Shown: piece after piece, positions 33,042-43,390 of the stretch
Numbering within the stretch: the first letter of the stretch is position 1
How the letters are laid out: every line of letters begins with the position of its first letter
Assembly (NCBI GenBank): GCA_963573315.1
Contig: OY752151.1
Location: forward strand, 1,426,001-1,490,000
Direction of reading: 5' to 3'
Length of the DNA stretch: 64,000 nt
Origin: Entomortierella parvispora
Lineage: Eukaryota > Mortierellomycota > Mortierellomycetes > Mortierellales > Mortierellaceae
The notes under the pieces: generated by a model
Database searches by the model: none
Told to the model about the DNA's origin: nothing
What the model saw: only the letters and a program-made list of their open reading frames with translations
Position numbers and translations under genes: made by a program

Positions 33042-33840
33042 TTACCGTGCTCTACTCTGCGCTCGCACCACGACTTGTTTTTGGATCCATGATTTGTCGT
33101 GTGGCACATAGGATCCCGACTTTTGATCAAGCCTATCAGCAACAGAAAACGTGGGTCGTCATTTAGTCCTCCAAGTATAATTCCACGGGATTCCATTGTA
33201 TATTCCTTTGTTCTCGCAAGTTCCAAATGGGTATCTTACACTAGGGCGGCACAGTCTGGCAAGTTGAAAACCATATCTAGGACTTCATTCACGTCGAATT
33301 CGATCCGCTCCTTATGTGGGTACTTGTTCTACAAACACGTTTTTTTTCCAGTAAAAAAATAAAGTCGTCAGTCAGCATGTGTCCTCTACTTTTTTCCTTC
33401 CATGGTGATCTCATTTGATCCTGAGCATTCTCTCCATCCTTGGTACCTTTAGGTATTCCTCATACATCGAAATAATCTCTAGATGAATATCAATATGCAG
33501 CAGGCCAACGAGTTTAGTCGCAATAAAGATAAAAAGAGAATGACGATACCCTGTCCAGAGTGGCATCCTTACCATCCATGGCTAAAGCAACCGAGTTACA
33601 TTCGATATATGTTTTGCTGGAGGGCGACTGTGTCTTTTGGACCAAAAGGATGGTGTGACTCTATTGGCGCAAGAACCGAGAAGACGTTGCCACGTTTTTT
33701 TTTCAGTCAGTCATGGATTCATCTAGAGCCCAGGGTACATTCCAGAAACATGTCCAATGGTAATGGGGTTCCCTGCGTTTCATCCATGCACCATGGTTGA
33801 CAATTGTCCTATTGTCCTATTGCCTTTTGTCCTTTACCAT
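33042..33840 (-). CDS. Enhancer of rudimentary homologue (ERH)
   Basis: Five tiny coding exons: 33838-33840 (the ATG alone), 33573-33660, 33447-33478, 33240-33328 and 33042-33132, joined by canonical introns and totalling 100 residues; ERH proteins are about 100-104. The translation begins M-SHTILLVQKTQS, the hallmark ERH start (SHTILLVQ), followed by the MYEEYLK helix (human MYEEHLK), a FDVNEVLDMVFNLPDCAALV segment matching the ERH strand-helix region, and GSYVPHDKSWIQKQV near the end. ERH is a small dimeric adaptor: in fission yeast it partners with Mmi1 in elimination of meiotic mRNAs, and in animals it contacts splicing and Microprocessor factors. It is absent from budding yeast. It is head-to-head with the Loc1-like gene, 220 bp apart, so the two may share a bidirectional promoter. 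Confidence 0.88.
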
Positions 33841-34060
33841 GGCTACTCTGTCTGTGTTGTTGTGAGTGTGTCGACGGCTACGTTGATGGGCTTGATGGCG
33901 TTTGATGCCGCAACGAAAGCGCGCTTTCTGTTCTGTCTTTGAAAAAAGGCCGGACTGCTTTTCATATCCTTCCTCCCAAGTCTGTTTACCTCAACAAAAA
34001 AAAAGAAAAAAGTAGCCCATTTCTGCCATCAACCATTCGAGAAGACATTATACCATCAGC

Positions 34061-34987
34061 ATGGCCGTGGAGAAGCGTAAATTTCAGACAGGACAGCCCG
34101 TGTCCACTCGGAGGAAGGCCAAGAAGGTGAAGATGGCAGAGGCAAGAGCAGCACAAGAAGCTGTAACTCCCTCCAAGAAGGCGCAACGGAAAGCAGCCCG
34201 TCCTCCAAAGCCTGCCCGTGCCCCCAGGACTCAGGACTCTGGTGACGAAGAGGAAGAGGAGGAGGAGGAGGAGGAAGATGATGTAGAAGAAGGCGATGAA
34301 GAGCCAGAAGAAGATGAGGAGGACGCACAAGAATCGCAACCCAGGAGCCAACAACATGTTGTGCAGTCAGACGACGATTCAGAGGACGAGTCAGAGCCAG
34401 AAGTGGTGGGCAAGGGCAAGAAGGGATACAAGCCCAAGATCAAGAAACCAAGTGGGAAGAAAGGAAAAGTCTTTGCAGATACTGTAGGTCTATTCAGAGA
34501 GATTCGCCAACACTGATCAGGTCGTCTTCAATTGCTGATCGAAGAGTATTGACGTAGATCCTCATTATTCTTTCACCTATTAGAACGCAATGTTGAGCAT
34601 CATCGATCAGATTGCAGGAAAGGAGGAGGCGCGCGCACAGATCAAAAAGGCTAACATGGCAAGTTGCGACATCTGTTCTTTACAAAGAGCAGGCCCATGT
34701 TTAGGATGAGGACTGCCTGCGCTGTATGATATCGATATTCTAACCGTCTCTTTCCCGCCATTCTGGCTGCTTTATGCGTACAGGGTAAGATCAAGGCCAA
34801 GGTCAGCGACAAAGAAAAGAAGGTGGCAGAGCGCGAGCAGGCCAAGAAGGCCGTGATCGAGAAAAAGATTGAAGAGATCAAGAAGAAGAAGACTGAGAAG
34901 CGCAAAGAGTCGAAGCACCGGGCTGCAGAGCAGGAGGCCAAGGCCAAGACCAGCACTGGCAAGCGGTCAGTGTCGTTCCAGCTGTAG
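34061..34987 (+). CDS. Loc1-like 60S ribosome assembly factor
   Basis: Three exons, 34061-34483, 34584-34658 and 34784-34987, encode 233 residues. The protein is highly charged: a basic N-terminus, an acidic run of Glu/Asp (about residues 64-90), then KKGYKPKIKKPSGKKGKVF, a short helical segment (LSIIDQIAGKEEARAQI), and a long Lys/Glu-rich coiled coil ending KRSVSFQL. This order and the terminal VSF motif match fungal Loc1, a nucleolar RNA-binding protein needed for 60S assembly and, in yeast, for ASH1 mRNA localisation. The second intron has a GC donor (GCAAGT) and a normal AG end; phase 0 on both sides supports it. It is divergent from the ERH gene. Confidence 0.72.
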
Positions 34988-35180
34988 CTTGTAGCCAGAG
35001 CGATGGCCCCGTTACCCACACCCACCTCATAATAGTGTAATAAAAACAAAGAAAGTAAGAAACGAATTGAAACTGCAGTCAAAGACAAGAGCACTGGACA
35101 TGCAACACAGCCTCCATCCGGCACGCTACACACACGTCACGTTGTCGCGTGTTAGACGCACGTAACCCTTTTTTGGGCCG

Positions 35181-35211
<31 letters not shown>

Positions 35212-35604
35212 GTACCGGTCTGCTCTTTGTTCTCCATCCCTGTCCATGTCTCCATTGGCTGCATGCAAACACGCCTTCTTGTTGCATAGCCCTCTTTTTT
35301 CCTCTTCCTCTTCAGCCCCCCGCATCCACTCTTCATTCATCTCCCCCTTGTTCCGCGCTTCCGCCGCTAGATTCCAGTCCCGTACTCTCCATCTTGGCTC
35401 AAGGTAAAACACCAGGCTTGCCTTCCATGGCACTCATGATTCCTCTTTCATGATTCCTCCGGACTCAAATCGATGCTAATGCATTCCCCCCTGGGACATT
35501 GAACTTGGTCTTGTTTTCTATCCTTTAGCCTCGCCACCTTTTCTAAATACTTGCCAGCTTTCCAACACTCAACCCGACCGAACCTCGCTCGTACAGTTGC
35601 CTCC
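34988..35604. other. Upstream region of the insulysin gene
   Basis: About 600 bp. A run of 29 T lies at 35183-35211. The part nearest 35605 is pyrimidine-rich leader. No gene seen. Confidence 0.5.
35183..35211. repeat. Poly-T tract (29 nt)
   Basis: Uninterrupted T run between the Loc1-like and insulysin genes, the same length as the tract in SCOT intron 1. Confidence 0.9.
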
Positions 35605-38600
35605 ATGTCCGCTACTACTATCACCCTCCCTGAAGGATATGTCTGGAACGAGAAAAAGACCCATGCCGACTTTTCAAAGCCCATTGAGCAGTCGCTGAAC
35701 GATGACCGCCTCTACCGTCTGATCCGCCTCCATAACGACCTGGAAGTCCTTCTGGTCCAAGACCCGAACGTCGACAAGTCCGCTGCTGCGCTAGATGTTC
35801 ATGTCGGACACCTGAGCGATCCTGTAAGCTAAAGTCACATATGCCTCCAATGCATGCACGTTTCCTTGTGTTTGCTTTCCTTTCCCAGCAACGCCCGCAC
35901 AGACTTCAAGCCGACATTGACGACGAATTCTTGTGTCATTGCTGTATCAATAGAAAAATCTCCAGGGGTTAGCCCACTTTTTGGAGCACTTACTCTTCAT
36001 GGGCACGGCCAAGTACCCACGCGAGAATGAATACAGCGAGTTCCTGGCTCAACATTCTGGAAGTTCCAATGCTTTTACAGGATTGGACAACACCAACTAT
36101 TACTTTGAGGTGGGTCATAATCATCTCGAAGGAGCTCTGGATAGATTTGCCCAGTTTTTCATCTCGCCCGCCTTCAGCGAAAACTGCAAGGACCGAGAGT
36201 TGCATGCCGTTGATTCGGAACACAAAAAGAACTTGCAAAGCGATAGCTGGCGATTGTTCCAGTTGGAGAAAAATCTCTCCAACCCAGAGCACCCCTACAG
36301 CAATTTCGGAACAGGAAACTTGGAGACATTGCAGGATGCGCCAAGTCTGGAAGGACTGGATGTCAGAGACGAGTTGATCAAGTTTCACGCAAAGTACTAC
36401 TCTGCCAACATCATGAAGCTGGTTATTCTGGGTCGAGGTAAAGAGCGTTCAAATACTTGTCAAGGACGGTAGTGAGCCTTTTTTGAATGTGAAAAGCCAA
36501 CATCCTTCTTTGAAAATGGTAGAGCCCTTGGATCAACTTGCTGCATGGGCAGTTGAAAAGTTTTCGGACATCAAGAACCTTGACATCAAGCCTCCAGCAA
36601 ACACGAACCCTCCATGGACTTCGGGCGATCTCTTGGTATGGATGCACATCCTATTTAAACAGAGTACTCTTTCATGAGGCAAAGCGTTTATTGACTCTTT
36701 TCCCCTTACCTGTGGTCTTAGAAAACAACATATGTCAAGCCCGTCAAAGATATTCGTTCATTGGAGATCAAGTTCCCTTTCCCCGATCAATATCCCTACT
36801 ACACCATTCATCCTGCTCGCTATATCACCCACGCCATTGGACATGAGGGTGGCGGATCAATTCTTTCGTTGTTGAAAAGGAAGGGTTGGGCCAACAACCT
36901 GTCTGCCGGAACGTCGCATGGAGGCATTGGATTCGAGTTCTTCAAGATCACTGTTGATCTCACCAAAGAGGGCCTTTCCCATTACGAGGATGTCACTGTT
37001 ATTATCTTTGAATACATTCAGATGCTCCGTCGGGAGGGCGTCCGACCCTACATTTGGGATGAGGTAACAATTGACTTTCACATTCGACCTCCCCTTGAAG
37101 TCGACGCAAACATACGTATACAGGTATTAAGCCTTATCTGATTTATTTAGATCGCATCGCTGGCTACGACATCTTTCAGATTCAAGGAAAAATCGCCAGC
37201 GTCAGGATACGTTTCTCGCTGTGCAGGTGTCATGCAGCGAGGATATGCTCCGGAGTGGACTTTGTCTGGATCGTACCTGATTCGTGGATCGGACCCCAAC
37301 ATGATCATGGCATGTATCGACGCCTTGAAAGTCGACTCTTGGAAGAGCCATCTTGTCGCTCAGGATCTTTCTGTTGTTCCCGGTGGCGCTTTTGACCAGA
37401 CTGAAAAGTGGTATGGTACGGAGTACCACGTCGAGGATGTTTCGCCCGCTTTGCTGGAGGTAATGTTGATTCTCCAAAAAGAAATTAGCTGCTTCTGGTT
37501 GTTATCCATATTCCTTTGGCTCACATTCTGCTCTTACTCAAATGATCCCAGCGCATCCGCCATCTCGAACCCAATGCCGATCTGTTCTTGCCAGCCCCCA
37601 ACGATTTCATCCCAGAGAACTTTGAGACCAACAAAGTGCCAACAGTCACTCCCCAGCAAACACCCGTCCTTTTGAAGCACACTCCTTTAACCAGGATCTG
37701 GCACAAGAAGGACGATGTGTTTTGGGTACCCAAGGTCAACATGTACTTCCAGCTCAAGTCCCCGCTCTCTTACTCATCCCCCAGCAACAATGTCAAGACC
37801 CAGCTTTACGTCAACCTTCTCAAGGACACTTTGAACGAATACTCGTACGATGCAGACTTGGCTGGTTTGTCCTATGGACTGGAGACCACTGTCGAAGGTA
37901 TGATCCTCAGTGTCGAGGGTTACAACGACAAGGCCTCGGTCCTGCTCCAAAAGGTCGTTGAGCGCATGCGAAACCTCGAAATCAATCCCGATCGATTCCG
38001 CTTGATTCAGGATCAAATGGACAGGATGTACAAAAACTTCAAGTTGGAGGCACCTCATCAGCATGCCATGTACTACATGTCCTATTTGACCCAGGAGAAG
38101 CTTTGGACTCAGGAAGAGAAGTTGGCGGAATTGCATGATGTCACTCCAGAGGATATTGCGACATTCTACCCTGCTCTTTTGGCCAGACTTCATATCGAAG
38201 GATTGGTTCATGGTAACATGACAGCTGCAGAGGCCCTCAGAGCAGGCGAGATTATCGAGCTAGGATTGGCTCCCAAGTGCTTGGTTCCCTCAGAGTTGTT
38301 GTCGCAGCGATCACACTTGTTGCCGGATCATTGCAAGGCTGTCTACAAACGGGATGTCCCAGACCCAGACAATGTCAACTCTGGACTGGAATACTATTTG
38401 CAGATCGAGGACGCCACCAGCAAGGAGAGCCGAGCCCGGATCCAGATCATGGCCCAGATCATCAATGAGCCTTGTTTCAACCAGCTCCGTACCAAAGAAC
38501 AACTCGGTTATTTGGTCTTTAGCGGAGTGCGCAAACAGACGGGTGCTGTCGGCCTTCGATTTATTCTTCAGTCAGAACGCGATCCAGTTCATTTGGAGAG

Positions 38601-39099
38601 TCGAATTGAAAAGTTTCTGGAATCGAGGATGAAGACCTACTTGAGTGATATGACAGAGGAAGAGTATGCAAAGCAGGTTAATTCGTTGATTCAGAAGAAG
38701 CTGGAGAAGGATAAGAATTTGAGACAGGAGACGTACCGCTACTGGGGACAGATCGTATCGGGCTACTACGACTTTGACGAATTGCAGGATGAGGTCGAGG
38801 AAATGCGAAAGACCACCTTGCCTGTGATCCGAGAGTTTTTCAACAGCGCCATCTTGCCATCTGCCCACAAGGCAAAGAAACTCTCTGTCCACATCCAATC
38901 CCAGAAGGTTCCTCCTGTCAAGAAGGAAACCAAGGATGGGGAGGCCGCTACTGCCGAGCAGGTGAAAGATTTGTCGATCCCCGGCACCCTACAAGATGGA
39001 ACCAAGGTCATCGAGGACATTGTTGGATTCAAGGCAGGACTCGAGTTGAGTCGGGCGCCTTATCCAGTTGTGGATTTGTTGAGATACTCCAAACTGTAG
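35605..39099 (+). CDS. Insulin-degrading enzyme / insulysin (Ste23-like M16 metalloprotease)
   Basis: Six exons, 35605-35823, 35954-36437, 36523-36635, 36722-37063, 37151-37459 and 37552-39099, encode 1004 residues, the family norm. The inverted zinc motif HFLEH is at residues 81-85, right after GLA, with the distal ligand Glu in [10 protein letters not shown]. Further family text is intact: [46 protein letters not shown] and, in the C-terminal half, [15 protein letters not shown]. Splice phase restores [12 protein letters not shown] across the first junction, which chooses the acceptor at 35953 over one 12 nt later. In yeast Ste23 helps process a-factor pheromone and degrades small peptides. 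There is no clear leader peptide from the chosen ATG. It is convergent with the eEF2-like gene. Confidence 0.95.
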
Positions 39100-39241
39100 A
39101 TCAGTTTTTTTTTAGATTAAAAGACTATTAGAAAAATTGCGAGAGAATTCCCCACAAGTCTACCGCAAAGTATGGTAGCCTGATCACCTCATGGCTCTGC
39201 TGAATGGATCGTATATTTGAACACTGAATGTTGATGGGTCT

Positions 39242-42006
39242 TTATAACCGGTGCAAGAATTTATCTACCGTAGGTATCTCCTCCTCCACTCCTTTGCGTC
39301 TTCGGATCTTTTTCACGAGCTCGACCAACTTTGGGTCTTCATTGGCAATACCTGGCATCAACTCCCAATGATCAAACGTCATCTGGCAGACAGCAGCCTG
39401 GCCAGCAGTAGCCTTTGAAAGCTCGGCCGAGAACGTGAACGACTCTTCAACCGGCAATAGGACCTTGACCATGAGTATAGAATCCCTAGGACTCTGTAAT
39501 TGCCGGTCCTCTCCAAGAATTGTACCACGATGCTTTTTCAAGACCGCGAGAGCACCAGGAACAGCGCGTTCAGGACAGATCAAGTCCACTAAATAAATGG
39601 GCTCCATGAAACCAGGCTGCGCGAGGAGTATCGATGCACAGACGACGGAACGACTAGCGGGGATGATTTGCCCTGAACCACGATGGATAGCATCGGCCGT
39701 CATCACGACGTCCAAAATGTTTAACCTGCATCCTCGAACGGGCTCGTCCGCAATGACACCCATGCGCATCGTCCACTGAAATCCAATAGTAACGGCGTCC
39801 TTTATCTCATTCAGATACGACACACCCTTGGTGCAGTTGACGAGAAGATTGGGTTCATCAGACTCGAGACCAAACGCCCAAATATTGTGGGCGTCAGTCT
39901 CGCTCCATCCATATTCCTCTGACAAGGTGCGGGTACGCACTTTGGACTCATCTCTAACATTGACCTTTTCTTCCTCAATGGCGCGAGTGAGCTCCTCGTC
40001 GAGAGGACATGCCTTCATATAGAAACGGGAATGCCTGTTGGGGGTTTTAGACATGGCAGTGATGGAGGACTCTGCTTGGATCGTTTCCCGGTATTGTACA
40101 TAAGGTCCAGATGTGTCGATCGAGACTTTGTCAAGATCTTTTTCCAGTTCCTGCATGTATCTATCGAGGGCTTGCACCCCGGGACCTGACACAACATGCT
40201 CTCCCGTGAAGGCAACACCGCTTCTAACACCGGAACCCCCTCTAGAGATATTCGCGAGGCTCTCGACCAGCTTGGGCAGATCCTTTGGGTCCTTGGTGTT
40301 GACCACCATTTGAACTACAGGTACGCTCGAGTATTTGATATTTTTCATGTTGTGCGCGCAATCCGAGGAGGAGATTGTTCCGGACCGAAGCAAGAACTGG
40401 TCGATCCCGACCACACCGATAATGTTGCCGGCTGGGCAGTCCACAATAGGAGGATTCCTTTTTGACATGAGCACAAGACGTTGGATGGATTTGAGGAACA
40501 AGTCCGTCTTCGTACCCACAGTATGAGTCGGGCCCATAATCCGAACCTTGAGGCCCGCACGAATCGTTCCCGAGAAGACGCGTCCAAACCCATAGAAGCG
40601 TCCCTTTTCCGATGTCCGTACCATCTTGGAGACAAACATCATCAATGGACCCTCCGGATCGCAATTGCGGATACCTGTCGCGCACTCGTCATTCATCGGA
40701 CCTCCATACAAGGTCTCGACTCTATATTTCTGAGCCATGATAGGAGACGGTAGGTGGAGGACGGTCATCTCCAAGAGTGCATCTTTGGCTGGCAGAAACT
40801 TGTTCATCACTACTTTCAAAAGTGCCTGCCCGTTCAATTCATTCTCGATCTTGCTCAGCTTGATCTTCAACTTCTGTAACATCGTTCTCCAAGCCTCGGT
40901 TTTGAAGTTCAGGATGGCATCCATCAGTTTGAAGATCGGGTCCAGAATAAACATGACAAAGCTGCGTTCCAACGGTTGACCATTGGCATCCATGCTCTCC
41001 GTCGTCCATTTCTTGGTCAAATTATTAAAGTAATTATCGCCCCAGAACTTTTGGGCAATCTTGCCACGATGCAAACCAAACCTGTCCGCGTATAGCTGCG
41101 CGAACCGGTCGATTGTGAAAGCCCAGTCGCTTAGTCCCGAGGCGAAAGCTACGGTCGATTGATCGGGATGGAACAAAAGATTGCTCTCAAACGTGTTCTC
41201 TTTGACTTGAGAGGCCGTTGCCGCCGCAGCTACCACCTTGTTGACAGAGTCGATGGTTCGAACAAAAGACTGGTAGAGTTCCTCGGGGGTCATTCTTGCT
41301 TCTTGGACTATTGGTTCGATCTGGTTCAAAACTAGGAGAGGCTTGACTCGTTCGTCGATAGCCTGGCGCAGCACATTTTTGATTTGAACAGGAATAGGGT
41401 CTACGCAATTAATGACAATGAGCGCTCCATCTGCGACATTGAAAGTAGCTGCCACTTCAGTAGATACGTCAAGATGTAGTGGGGGCTCGATTAAGTTGAT
41501 AAGGAAAGAAGGGCCTAAGATGCCAGATCAAAACCAAAACAGGAGTATGAGGCTGATTAGCGAAACGCAGAACGCAGAACACCATGGCTGTGTTACCCGG
41601 GTGGCTCCTACCTGTGGACTGCTGCTTGGTGTATGAAACTGTTTCTTCTGTCGCCTCAAAGTAAAGAGGCGTAGTCACGGTCCTGGTGGTCACTGGGGGG
41701 TCCTGACCACTGTCTCCCTGCTCATTTGGATCTCCAAGGAAGGTGGGATCTGAGTATTCAGTTGAGTGAATTTTCGCCATTGAGACTTTCAAGATGTCGA
41801 TCAATTCCACCGCTCCCTGATCAGGGTGCGCAAGGATGGACATGTTGCGAATATTCGTCGTCTTGCCCATCTGATTGTTCCATAAAAAAAGACCGAGGTC
41901 AATGTAACATGGTGAGTGAATATTGCTATAGGTGCAGGAAATCAAGGGTTGGAGGACACCATAGCCTTACCAATTCCCGAATTTGCTCGACTGAGAACTC
42001 CACCAT
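39242..42006 (-). CDS. Divergent eEF2 paralogue with degenerate GTPase motifs
   Basis: Three exons, 41971-42006, 41612-41870 and 39242-41514, encode 855 residues, almost the length of eEF2 (842 in yeast). The start MVEFSVEQIREL, the stretch GDNYFNNLTKKWT, SKMVRTSEKGRFYGFGRVFSG and DAIHRGSGQIIP are typical eEF2, covering domains I to V. The diphthamide-site His is kept at about residue 709. The G domain, however, is broken at every nucleotide motif: the P-loop position reads AHPDQGAVEL (residues 26-35) where eEF2 has AHVDHGKSTL; the G3 region reads IEPPLHLDV rather than DSPGHVDF; and G4 reads NQIE rather than NKVD. The GELHLE motif of domain III is also lost. There is no stop or frameshift over 855 codons, so selection on the protein seems likely. 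A canonical eEF2 must be encoded elsewhere. EFL1 and Snu114 are excluded by length and text. Confidence 0.88.
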
Positions 42007-43390
42007 CTTGTTTTCTTTCTAAACTAAAAGGTTTTAATACCATGGATGTAAAGTCCTTTTGAGCTGCCGCGATCATCGCCAGGAGATTTTTTCTCGTTTG
42101 AATACCTTTGAATACTCCGGGAGGCTGAGTCTGTGAAGGAAGGAAAGAAAAAGGAGAAGAGGAGCAAATTTTTTGCCACCAGAGAGTGTTGGATTTTTTT
42201 TATTTGTGCCTCATGCCCCACAGCACTGCCACACAACCTTTTTCCCATACCACTGAGTCGCTGTCGGCCACGCCTCTTTTTCAGTGGCTGCGGCCGTCAT
42301 TTGTCGCGTCAAGGATAAGGGCGATGAGGCCCAGCAATTCGAAGACCATACTTTCTTGCGCTTCCCTTCACACGCTGTTCAAGACTAATGGGACTGACCG
42401 TTGGAAAGATCCCCACAAGATAACTGGAACAGTAATGGTGAGGACCCTTGCATCCTTCTAAAGGGTCCAACGCGACTCATGAGGCATGGGGCTCCAACTT
42501 TTTCTCAACAACAAAGAAGCAAGGGTGCATTCAGTTCATGCTCTGTCGCAACGCAGTGACGAATGATAATGCACTTTGAGCCCCTTTGTCCCGACTCTGT
42601 TCCCCTTTTCCTCCTCACCTCCTTTCCAACCTACCCATCTATACTGAAGAGTACAAAGGTGCAGTTATAGACTTTGTTTTGTCTCATGTGGCACACACTC
42701 GCGACCGATTTTATCTCCATTCGTGAAAAAAGGTAGAGTCCGGCCAGGAGGAACTGACTGTTGTGGTGGACGTGCATGATTCATCTTTCCGATGTTGTGG
42801 GGCACGAAATTTACACTGCACTGCAGCGCCAGCGCGATGAGGTGTGGCCGAGCAGAAAGGTCGAATGTGGAGAACAAAGAGGAGGGGAAAGAGTGAGGGA
42901 GAAAGATAAAGGTTGAGATACCCCAGAATCGTCCATTGGTCCTTTGGCGCCGACCACAACCCCACACCGCCCGAAGGCCAAAGAGTGCTGAAGAGAAGAA
43001 TCGACTATCCCGCCATCCTGCTTCCCATTCCTTGAGGTGTTTGACCTAGAAAAGAAAGACGCTGGCTTACTTTAGCGCCTTTTTCGCCTCTTCCCCTGCC
43101 TCCCTCCCGAATCCCTTTTGTCATCCGGTCTAACTGAATTTTTTCTTTATCATCCTCACTGCATCGCCATCAAGTTCTTTTTCGATTGCGCGCATTTCCA
43201 TATTTTTTTGGTTTCTTTCTTCCGTAACCACTCTTGTTGTCCCCACGTTTGACCATTGGTGCTTATTCCTGACTCTTTTCAACTTTCCCTCTCAACAACG
43301 CTCACCTCTCCCTCCTTTCACTTCCCATCGACCAGCAACCAACAACCGACATCCTCTACAATCCAATCCGTCAAAGCATTTCCTTCCGCC
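42007..43390. other. Divergent intergenic region upstream of the eEF2 paralogue and the orphan gene
   Basis: About 1.4 kb. A 43-codon open patch on the plus strand (42257-42387) looks protein-like but has no flanking exons I can join. The final 250 bp before 43391 is CT-rich and leader-like. Nothing else supported. Confidence 0.45.

Noticed and set aside
39242-42006. EFL1/Ria1 or Snu114 as identity of the eEF2-like gene
   Set aside because: The length (855) and the near-continuous eEF2 text, including the diphthamide loop, fit eEF2 and not the longer EFL1 or the N-terminally extended Snu114.
42257-42387. A 43-codon protein-like patch (contains VICRVKDKGDEAQQF)
   Set aside because: Composition looks coding but it is short and I could not find in-phase flanking exons. 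A minus-strand frame in the same place looks equally plausible.
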